Origin: Macrolepiota albuminosa
Taxonomy: Eukaryota > Basidiomycota > Agaricomycetes > Agaricales > Agaricaceae
Length of the DNA: 64,000 bases
Direction: 5' to 3'
Assembly (NCBI GenBank): GCA_027475525.1
Contig: JAMWFC010000054.1
Span: 1,666,468 to 1,730,467, forward strand
The notes below the pieces were generated by a model. The model did not search any database and was not told the DNA's origin. It saw nothing but the letters and a program-made list of their open reading frames with translations. The translations under genes were made by a program, and so were the position numbers. Positions 54,949 to 64,000 of the stretch are shown piece after piece (position 1 is the first letter of the stretch; the number at the start of each line of letters is the position of its first letter).

Positions 54949-57570
54949 GGCTCGAATAGAATGGAATACAATCAACCAAAGCTACCATGGACGTATTTAT
55001 AAGAGATGGTTTTGCGGTCCACAAAGTGCCACAGTAATTTGTGATGCTCCAAAAGCTTTAATTTGAACTCCGCGAATTACCGCGAACCAATCACCCAGGA
55101 TCATTTTTTCATACTTTTCATTCATCTTGTGACGGTGTGGCGTTTCTTCTCCTATCTTTCTACCAGCGTACCATCATCATCTATGTTGAAGTCAGTCGTC
55201 CACTGTTCGGCTGTTCCGCACGACTACAGCGTGACATACAAATACTGTGCTCCCTAATGGAAATAGAATAGGCAAGAAATAGCTGCACGATTTCAAAATT
55301 TATCTACTGTAGTTCGTTGGCCCCAATGGGCTCAGCGTTTCGCCATCACCCCAGCTTTTACGACATCATAATGTTCCTTAATAGGTATCATGATCAAGAA
55401 GATTCATCATGCCTCCCGCGCCTGCAACGGCAATGGACTCGGCCGGGACGGGAATCCCGGTTTCTGGAACGCCACAATCCAACTTCGTAGGACGTAATTG
55501 ACCTGCGGTGAATCACCCGTAACCTCAGACCGTCTTCTTTGGAGACCATGTGCTTGTCAATGTGGACGTTCACCAAGGGTTCGTCAATAATGTCCAAGGG
55601 CATACGCCCCGAGTACCGTATATATGCAGGAGCCAGTCTCTCGTATCGACTCGCAGTTTAGCTTCATAACAGAGAATAGAACACAGTGCATGGTTGATTG
55701 TAAGGGTTACTTAACAGTCAGAACTATTATCTTGGTGAGTTTAGTGAGATAAGGTTAGTCTGGTGCTTCTGAGAAGTCGAATCATTATGAGCCAATATGA
55801 GTCAAGCACTCTGCCTACATGAACTTGTGACTTGACTCATGGGAACCAATACATAGGTGTTGATTAACTCATCTGCATCAATTTCATGCAAAGTCTGTTT
55901 CTAAGATAAAAGCCATCAGTTGTCATAAGCACATGCATTACTGGTCAGGGAGGATGGATGGTGCACTATAAACCATGAGAGGGACCTGTGTGGATATTGG
56001 TGTCCTGTATGTTTCTCAATGATGAAAGGACACGAAGATAAAATGAGCTGAATTTCATAGGATCATCCGCGCAAAATTATCATCTATCAACGGACAACTT
56101 ATCCAATCAGTTTCCGAGTGCCAAACCGCCGGTAAGCTGATTTACTTCCATAAATTAACTAGCCTCGAGAAGACCAAAAAGAAAGCCCCACACTCCTCTC
56201 GAAGTCCGACCCACCTTTGCGTACAGGCTTTAGTTGAAGCAATACTACTCTTAGTTGTGGAGAATCGCCGTCTTCCGGTGAGAATGTCAACACTTGGGAA
56301 TCTGAGAACCTGGCCGTCGCAGATAAAGGAAAAGGGCTTGATAAGTAGACGTAAATTCATTCAGGTTCAGCAGGCACAGAGGCTAACCATGCTGGGAAGG
56401 GAACGCCGTGTGGCCTTTATGTAACATATAAGCAAGCATTTTACCTCGGGTATCATGGTGAATACACAGGCGGCGGGAAGGGTCATTGCGGCTGTCGACG
56501 AAAAATAGCGTGACATGTCATGTGGATAGTAAAAATGCGGCAGCTTCTTTATCGGAAGCGACGTAGTCGGGTGTGGCCGGGCCTATATAGAGATCATTAA
56601 AGATATACGGATTATCGATTATCATTAACAAAGGGTCAGGGTCTCGAACAAGAATGAAATGATCAGCTTCATTACAGGACTCTGCGACGTAAAAAATAAA
56701 ACCTCATTTTGATTTCTTCTGTCTCCCATGAGAGACGAAAAAACGATTTGATCAGAGGGACTTACACGTTGCTGACTGAGGGGCAACCTTCACGAAATAG
56801 GGTGGTATAAACGTGCATAGAAGCACATCGGTTGGTTAGATGATTAGCAGAAAGCTAACTTCTCATCTAGAGTCGCACGATGTCGAACAAAAAACGTAGA
56901 CAATTTCAGTATTGGTACAGAGCTTACCGTGTGTGTGAATGGATGGTACATGAATTCTCCTTGACAGTGAGGGATGAGGGAGGGTACGGAGCTTGGACGG
57001 CTCAAGGAACGAGTCGAGCATCAGTGGACGCAGGAGCCTTCCGGCGGGCTGCGAAGTGGGCAATGCAACCAGGGCCAAAGTCACGAGTTATTTGAGGGCA
57101 CGCCACTTGAGGCGGGGAGCTGTGGCGGCATATCACTTGCTTGGGAACGGGAGAACGGGGCTAGAGGATGTATCAATAAATGGAAAGGAACAGTAATCCA
57201 TAGGACTGGTAAGTGTCATGGAATATAGGCAAGTAAGTAGACAACTGAGCGTACGCGGACATGTTTACATTGCCTTTTACAGCCTCAGCTTCATCCTCCG
57301 TGTTTTCCTTCCGTGTCGTCTACGCTCAACAAAAACCCCTGGATGGCGTACACTGCCTGTTCTTCCGCCGCTCAGAATATCAGCGATGACCCGGTGTCAA
57401 TGTGATCAAGGCAAAGAATGATGGATTTGAAGACCCCTACCTTATTTGTCTTTCGTTTCCTCCCTTCAGTACCACAAGCCAACTGATTAGTAAATCGTCA
57501 TCAATCCATCATCATCATTTGATTCAATTCGTGGAAGAACGGCCACGTATAACCATCTTTCCTACTCACA
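54949..57570. other. Long intergenic region, no confirmed gene
   Basis: The first part is the oxidoreductase promoter region. On the minus strand, 55603-55394 gives MPLDIIDEPLVNVHIDKHMV and further coding-like sequence, and a shifted frame gives PETGIPVPAESIAVAGAGG; this may be a small or broken gene I do not recognise. The segment 56950-57130 resembles 60080-60230 (a loose direct repeat either side of the DUF6535 gene). The rest shows nothing. Confidence 0.45.
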
Positions 57571-59908
57571 ATGGCAAACCTCTTGCATGCATCGCGCCCT
57601 GCAACCTTTGGCCATAACTTGGGTACGGTCATAATTTTGTTGTGCAATGATATCTATTCACCCTATAGCTTCCAGGTAGTCGTAATTACAATTACACAGA
57701 GATGTACGGCCCTGACAAACCTGGAGAAGAAGCAGAAGAAAATGCGCGAGTGTGGTATGTATATCTTGATGAAGCAGAGAGTCACGATGCGGACATGATT
57801 GAAGGCTATCGGAGCATCCTTGATAATCTCCTTGTTTTTGTGGGTATTGATGACATACATTCCTAGATGTTTTCCTAATTCCAACGCAGGCTGCACTCTT
57901 CTCGGCAGTTGTAACGACGTTTGTCGCTCAAACATCCCAAGTGCTTCAACCAGATAACGCACAGATCACGGTATCCCTACTTGTTGAAAACAACCAATTA
58001 TTGAGAGCCGCCGGAAATAGAACGAGAATAGATGCTGTTCCTGCAGCATCTCTGGGTCCCGAAAGCCAGACGCACACTTCCATAGATGTATGGGTGAATG
58101 GACTCTTTTTCACCAGCCTTGCTCTCTCGTTATCAACTGCCCTCCTGTCTGTTCTAGCCAAACAATGGATCCAAGTTTGTACACTCCCTTTACTTGGTCT
58201 TGCAGCCATCTCATGCAGGTGAATAGGCATATACTGTAATTGTTCCTGGAAGCGCCAAAACCCGCGCCCTAATCCGCCAATTCCGCTTTGGCGGACTTGA
58301 AAAATACAAGCTCGGCGACATTATCCAGAGTCTCCCATTGGTCCTACATTGCTCAGTTGCGATCTTTCTGGTTGGACTAGCTCTCTATGTTTCACAATTG
58401 TCTCGTCCAATATCTGGAATCATTGCTGTGATCACTGCCCTCACGTTTCTCTTCTACTTTGGATCCTCCATGATTCCAGTCTTGGACATTGCATGTCCCT
58501 ACCGCATCCCCTTTATGTTCTATCCAATGGAACTTCTATGGTATGCTTTATATACTATAGCATACGCATGCTGGAATCTCTGGCGTATGCTCACTCGTTC
58601 CTTGAATGCCTTGAGCATCGCTTGTCTCAACCGCATTCCCTTTGTGATCTTTCCAACGGACCTTCTATGGCATGTTTTGTATACTACAGGATACACATGT
58701 TGGAATATCTGGCGTATCCTTACTCATTCTTTGAAGCCAGGGAAATCGTGGCGACCACAATGGGTGCCAAGTGGATTGTTGAAAATGGCAGAGCATAATA
58801 AAGTGTTGAACCGCTCATTTCTGTTTAATCCTGTTCCTTTCAACTCCTTAGGCTGGGTCTTTAACCACTCATCTAACCGCTTTGTCAAAGAAGTTGTCAT
58901 TGAGGGGACTTGTGGCTTGCTTGATGAGCCGTTTTCCCGGAGTCCATATCGTTCTATCAGGAGATATCTTAACTCAAACTCAGGAACTATTTATTTCCTC
59001 TCTGCAATCAAATATTGTTTATCAAGATTGCCTGATACGTATTCAGCATCTTCCGTGGAGCACGAGATTGGGAAAAGCGACAAATATGGCCGAATGATTG
59101 AAACCTTTATGAAGTTCTTCAATCTTAAGACTCTTCTAGACGAGTCTACTGCTGGTTTCAAGGACTGGCAGGAACAGATAAGGGATGCGCTGTCTGGAGC
59201 TTACGAAGCGGCACTCAGAGGCAGGCATCATGTCCTATCTCGGTGGCTTCTTGATTTGGGCGGTCCCAACCTATTTCCATCTGGCAGCAAACAGAGCGGG
59301 ATGTTCTTGTATCTATGTGCATATCACGGGGATGCAGAAGACTTGCGTCAATTGGTGCATCAAGGAATTGATCTCAATTGGCGTGATTATGATGGTAGGA
59401 CCGCTTTGCATATTGTAGCCTTCGCAGGCAATCTGGACGTGATGGCTTTCCTTATTGAACGAGAGCCAGCTCTGATCTCTGCGCAGACAAACTTTGAAAA
59501 TACAGTGCTTGAATTCGCCATTCAAAGAAACTTGCCGAACTCCCATACAATGGTGACATACCTTTTGGATCATGGTGCCCAATCATGTAGTCATGATGCA
59601 CTCTACCGTGCATTGACTCCCATACAATGGTGACATACCTTTTGGATCATGGTGCCCAATCATGTAGTCATGATGCACTCTACCGTGCATTGATAGGTTT
59701 TAAATCTGATGTGGACCTGGAGAAAGTGAAGCTTTTGCTTGACTGCGGATGGGATAGAACATTCCAGGATGCTGAAGGGAAGACATTGCTTGACATTGCA
59801 CACAGCGAAGGTGACGACACACTTGTTGAGTACCTGGAACAATACCAAACTGCCAGGCTCGCTCCATATGGTATGACATCTCATACCGTGAATGAAGAGA
59901 CACCGTAA
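57571..59908 (+). CDS. DUF6535 membrane protein with ankyrin repeats, right copy (frame broken by 77 bp duplication)
   Basis: Exons 57571-57622, 57676-57839, 57890-58174 and 58227-59908 mirror the left copy (6626-8757), with identical lengths for exons 2 and 3. The start MANLLHASRPATF leads to VWYVYLDEAESHDADMIEGY, VWVNGLFFTSLALSLSTALL and membrane segments. It then has a 43-residue tandem duplication not present in the left copy (ACPYRIPFMFYPMELLW and ACLNRIPFVIFPTDLLW, starts 129 bp apart). Ankyrin repeats include GRTALHIVAFAGNLDVMAFL. As given, an exact 77 bp duplication (59539-59692) shifts the frame and stops translation in ALTPIQW at 59633. With one copy removed the frame continues to GKTLLDIAHSEGDDTLVEYL and the stop at 59908, giving about 701 residues. 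Confidence 0.87.
59539..59692. repeat. Exact 77 bp tandem duplication g (in DUF6535 gene)
   Basis: The unit 59539-59615 is repeated exactly at 59616-59692. Both copies encode MVTYLLDHGAQSCSHDALYR, but in different frames, so the duplication truncates an otherwise open gene. Confidence 0.97.
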
Positions 59909-60369
59909 TTTCTGCATTCTAACCATGGAACTCAATTCGTTATATGCCTGGGGTGTTAGGATGGGGCGTAGGAGGTATAGGCAATAGCAGAGGGTGTGGG
60001 GTGCAGGTGTGGCCAAAGAAAGGGGCGTGTTCCTGTTGAGGGTGTATACTTTGGGCAGCTTGAGAGTTGAGGGTGAGGATGAGGGAGAGGTATGGAACTT
60101 GAGCTTGAACGTTTGAACAAGAGCATGTGAATGAAGAACTGGACGAGTTACAGTAGGAGAATCAGTAGAGGCAGGAGCCTTCTGGAGGGTGCAATTAGGT
60201 CAAAGTCAAGCAATTTGGGGCGCTTGATTGGTTGTGGGTGTTTTGCCTGGAGACAGAATAGAGAAGGATTTTTTTTTGGAAATGCTATGGGCCATCTCGA
60301 ATGATGAGACGAGTCTGAGGAAAAATTCCGAGATCTAGAATAGATCAAGGTTTTTCTGTGCAGTGGACT

Positions 60370-60935
60370 ATGTGTGGGAAGAATGTCTTTGATTTTTACC
60401 ATCATGTGTGATACATTTGTTTGTCTGTACGGTTACAGATATGCATGGAAATAATGTCTTCAATTTTTGCCATCATGTGATACCTACTGTTCATCTGTAC
60501 GGTTACTTAGTAATCAGTAGACTAGGTATGTGTGAGAAGAATGTCTTTGATTTTTACCGTTATGTGATACATTCATTCATCTGTACAGTTACAGATATGC
60601 ATGGGAATAATGTCTTCAATTTTTGCCATCATGTAATACTACTGTTTGTTTGTACAGTTACAGATATGCATGGAAATAATGTCTTTGCTTTTTACCATTA
60701 TGTGATATACTGTTTATCTGTATGGTTACTTAGTCAGCAGTAGACTAGGTACACATGGGAATAATGTCTTCACTTTTTAGCGTCATGTGATACTACCAGT
60801 TGTCTGTATGGTTACAGATATGCATGGGAATAATGTCTTTCCTTTTTACCATCATATGATATACTGTTTGTCTGTATGGTTACTTAGTCAGCAGTAGACT
60901 AGGTACATGTGAGAATAATGTCTTCACTTTTTAAT
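60370..60935 (+). repeat. Diverged minisatellite with alternating unit types
   Basis: Units of about 65-90 bases share GAATAATGTCTTCA/TTT, a TTTTTACCATCATGTGATA-like block and CTGTACGGTTAC. Some units continue with AGATATGCATG and others with TTAGTCAGCAGTAGACTAGG, giving two unit types that partly alternate. About seven units are present, diverged by point changes. No coding frame runs through it. Confidence 0.75.
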
Positions 60936-61734
60936 GACATGTGTTTTGTCACATTACTATGTTAATATTTGATATCTACATATGCCAGAATGTAGCTACA
61001 GTTGTGTCTGTTTTAACACGTTTTCTACATATTGAAAACCTCATACTAAACATTCTATTTTTAGTTCTTTTTATTGTAGTTAGTAGAATAGCTATCTATC
61101 CATTCTATACCTGTAGCTGGACATCAAGACTAAACACATGCTGCTGGGCTTATGCGGGGTTCAGTGTCCTCTGTCATTGGAGTCTTAGGCACAATTCTCA
61201 TGAGGAATATTGAATGGTACGTCGTCTTTGCTCTATTATCAGTAAAGCTCTTATTGATTAAGTGTTTTTAGTGGAACAGCTTCATAATAATAGTAGAAGA
61301 CCCTTTATTAATTATTGATATTGGTGCAGCTAATAATTATTAATACTTACTACTAGTCAACCGTTCATATTTTTATATATAATATCTTTATGCCAACCTG
61401 GATTGTCAACATTTAGCTAACTGAGCTTTATTGCCAATAGGTCAAAGGATTACCAAAACATCAGTAGCATAGTATCACAATTTTTTTATTCCTCTTACAC
61501 TATTTAATAATTCAAGTTTCTGATTGTGATAACATAGGCCTATACAATGATTGTTAAATACAATTGATTATTAGCATGTCCAAGTCATCCGATCACTTAT
61601 AATGTCCGCAATGAACCATTATTGGTATCACAATGTCCTGATGTATAGTCTGTTGTAGTACATTATCTACATCTATAGTACACTATATACAAAGTTCAAC
61701 CATATATAGTAATGACATATACAATGTACAAAAT
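60936..61734. other. AT-rich region without a recognisable gene
   Basis: AT-rich sequence with runs such as TTTTTTTATTCC and many TATA-like motifs. A plus-strand frame at 60941-61213 is hydrophobic but has no recognisable family. I see nothing else here. Confidence 0.45.
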
Positions 61735-63190
61735 TTAGATTTGCGAGCAAGAAATTACAATAGGGGCCTCCTCTGTCTCTCCCACAGTTGTCGTTGCTGC
61801 CGCTGCTGCTTCACCCGTCACTGCTGTTGTCACTGCTGCTTCACCTGTCATTGCTGCTATCACTGCTGCTTCACCTGCCTCTGCTGTCATCATTTCTTCT
61901 TTTAAAGTTGATACTACCATTGCAATTATTTCATCCCACATCAGCATGGGCTGGCCAGTGTCTGCTGCCACTTCCATCCAAGTTCCTGGTGTCACTGCAT
62001 TTCTGCGTTGGTGCGCCGCTAACAGACCTCCCAACTGATCAATTTCTTGTGTAATCTCTGATGGGATATGCTGGAGCAGCCCTTGCTGGATGAGGGCGAG
62101 CACCGAGGAACTCCCATCCAACAACAGTCGGTACTCACACACCCCTTCTGGATGTGAAGATGTATCAGGTATATATTATAGGACATAGAGTCACTTACAC
62201 ATAACATTTTTATGGGACAATGCCAACACATTCAACAGCCAGCTCCTCCTTTGTAAAATATGTGGCTGTGCTGCCTCCACTTGCCATATTGCCTGCCGTA
62301 CCTCCTCTATCTCTGATGCCCCAGGTGCTGCATTGTTTGACCCTCAATTCTCAATATGCTCCACTTGCACCTGCAAACCAGCCAACTTGTCTTCAATAGC
62401 CACACATGCCACTAAAGTGGCATCCCTGTCTCCAAATGCTCTGTCCCTCTCACAAATCACCATATTCCACTCTTTCCGCATAGCCTCCTGAGCACATTGT
62501 TCCTGCTGAAGATTCTCTTGCATGTGGTGCAACTGTAAAGTTATCTGGTGCTCATTTGCCAGGGCCTCCTGCAAATGCTGGTGCATTTCCACATCAATAG
62601 ACGATTGGGCAGGTATTGGGGGGATTTCATGGATATCCAATATGTCCAAGCTTAGAGACCTCCGTGCACACTTGTACCCTACTATCTCCACCAACTCGGT
62701 TGAAGCTTGGCACTTCCCTTTGTCCTGTTGCAGAGGCAATGCTTCCACCTTTCCTCCTTGTAATGAATCCTCAGCCTGTGCCTCAACCGACCCCACAGCC
62801 TTTGATGAACCCTCAGACCACGCCCTTTGACCTGGGCACATTACCCACACTCAATGACTTTGTATTTGTGTGTCTGTGCACACAATTAAATAATATCAAA
62901 CCCAAATTTGTTGCCTCCCTGAAGTATGGCTCTAGTGATGCTCGGCACTTTCCCTTATCATGCTGAGTCATCAGTTCTTTTTCCATTAACGCAGGTGAAG
63001 CTCTGCACTTCCCCTTATCCTGCCATGTAGTTGATGCCTTTGCCTTCCTTCCTCTCAATGAACTCCCAGCCAGTGCCCCACCTGACTCCTCAGCCCTTGA
63101 TCTGAATGCATTAGCCAACTGGCTCAGCACCCAGGTCATGTCCCACCCCTGTTCTTTGCTCATGCAAGATGCCCTCCATGCCTGAGCCAT
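61735..63190 (-). CDS. Coiled-coil hypothetical protein, probably mobile-element associated
   Basis: Minus-strand pieces at 63190-62813, 62850-62344 and 62231-61735 appear to be one interrupted coding region. The motif KGKC(R/Q)AS recurs three times (DKGKCRASPAL; DKGKCRASLEP; DKGKCQASTEL). Then comes a strong coiled coil (HQHLQEALANEHQITLQLHH; KEWNMVICERDRAFGDRDAT; EDKLAGLQVQVEHIEN), a middle part with RLLLDGSSSVLALIQQG and an Ala/Thr-rich repeat (AGEAAVIAAMTGEAAVTTAV). The region is CpG-poor like the retroelements, and its frames are broken by stops and doubtful splice sites, so it may be a pseudogene. It resembles repetitive hypothetical proteins of basidiomycete genomes; I assign no function. 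Confidence 0.5.
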
Positions 63191-64000
63191 GGAGCATTGC
63201 TTATGCTGAGCTCAACAGAAAACACAAATGGAGTTATCTGTCACAACCCCTCCCACTACACCGGGACACCCCCAGAACCACATCTGGGACTCCCTCTCTG
63301 ACCCTGCTGGGTGCCCCCCCTGCCATCATACTGCCATCACATGCATCAAGGCCCACCACCACCCAGCACCTCTGACAGCCCCTCATCACGGACTCCGGAA
63401 CCAGCCACCAGCAAGGCCATCAAGCTGCAATCAATGACCGGATCATGCTACTTGATTCTGGCCATCATGCATCACCAGATCATGCTATTTGATTCTGGCC
63501 ATCACACATCATGACTTCCTCCATGCCAATTGATCATGTGCTCACACACATGATCCCAGCATACAGTCCTCCTCCCGCTTCTCAATGTCCCCCAGAACAT
63601 ATTCCAGACACCCTGGAAGGCCAGGGATTCAGATCCAGCCCCATAGTACTTATAGAGTAGTTCCCCATTGTATTTTGCTAGTCTTGATATTACATTTGAT
63701 TGCTTGCATGCCCTTTGATTGACTGGTATGCACTGACTAGCACACTTGACTGGCATGCTCAACTTGTTCACGTCCTCTTAAAATTGATATGCACTTTGCA
63801 ACTTAAATCTCACTAACTGGGCCTCGTCCTAGAACCCCCAGTTCTCAACCTGGCTCCATCCCCTTAATTTTCTCAACTTCACCCGATTCCCTGGACTAAG
63901 CCCCTTATCCTGGGAGTCCCCCTGTTTGCATCTTGAACCCCAGAGCTTAGTCTGGAGTTCCAGACACCTGAGTGTCTGTAGATCAAGTCTGCCTTATAAG
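63191..64000. other. Right end of window, no gene recognised
   Basis: Pyrimidine-rich, CpG-poor sequence. It contains a short tandem repeat (CAGATCATGCTATTTGATTC type, two units of about 38 bases at 63444-63505). It may be the untranslated or LTR part of the element that carries the preceding coiled-coil gene, but no boundaries are visible. Confidence 0.4.

Noticed and set aside
60370..60935. CRISPR-like array
   Set aside because: Units diverge along their whole length, with no constant repeat and unique spacer pattern, and the genome is fungal.
61788..62054. Leucine-rich plus-strand ORF
   Set aside because: It is the antisense of the Ala/Thr repeat in the minus-strand coiled-coil gene.

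Overview
The window is fungal nuclear DNA, almost certainly from a mushroom-forming basidiomycete (Agaricomycetes). Evidence: genes cut by many 50-60 bp GT-AG introns, a pair of DUF6535-plus-ankyrin genes (a basidiomycete family), recognisable eukaryotic housekeeping genes (YAR1-like, ELP1, EFG1), and a large nest of LTR retrotransposons. All gene models were read by eye; exon edges are inferred from splice signals and from paralogue agreement inside the window.

Layout. 1-8757 is genic: three paralogues of a multi-pass membrane protein family occur in the window (C at 1-1021, cut by the window edge; A at 2143-4172; B at 41662-43692), an intact YAR1-like ankyrin gene (4748-5385) and a DUF6535/ankyrin gene (6626-8757, minus). 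9375 to about 40.1 kb is a transposon nest: a decayed Copia element W is split by a decayed Gypsy element Y (11750-36786, TSD GTATC). Y was split in turn by a younger Gypsy element G (21924-33555, TSD GTACT) and, inside its left LTR, by a 2.75 kb tyrosine-recombinase (Crypton-like) element. Solo LTRs with their own target-site duplications sit in W, in Y and in a third Gypsy fragment T.

40.86-45.14 kb is a diverged direct duplicate of 1.33-5.82 kb, so the nest is flanked by 4.3-4.5 kb direct repeats; in the right copy the YAR1 gene has decayed. 45.4-54.9 kb holds ELP1 (minus), EFG1 (plus, sharing a 124 bp divergent promoter region with ELP1) and an FAD-linked oxidoreductase (minus). A second DUF6535/ankyrin gene lies at 57571-59908 (plus). 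The right end holds a minisatellite, AT-rich DNA and a CpG-poor coiled-coil gene that looks mobile-element associated.

Three observations stand out. (1) Seven unrelated loci carry an exact tandem duplication of precisely 77 bp, several of which break reading frames; this looks like a k-mer overlap artefact of assembly rather than biology. (2) Gypsy elements G and Y share a long extra coding region between integrase and 3' LTR, conserved despite strong divergence, with no function I recognise. (3) Most premature stops in G and in the recombinase element are TGA where CGA (Arg) would be expected, which points to CpG deamination as the inactivating force. No tRNA, rRNA or CRISPR was seen.
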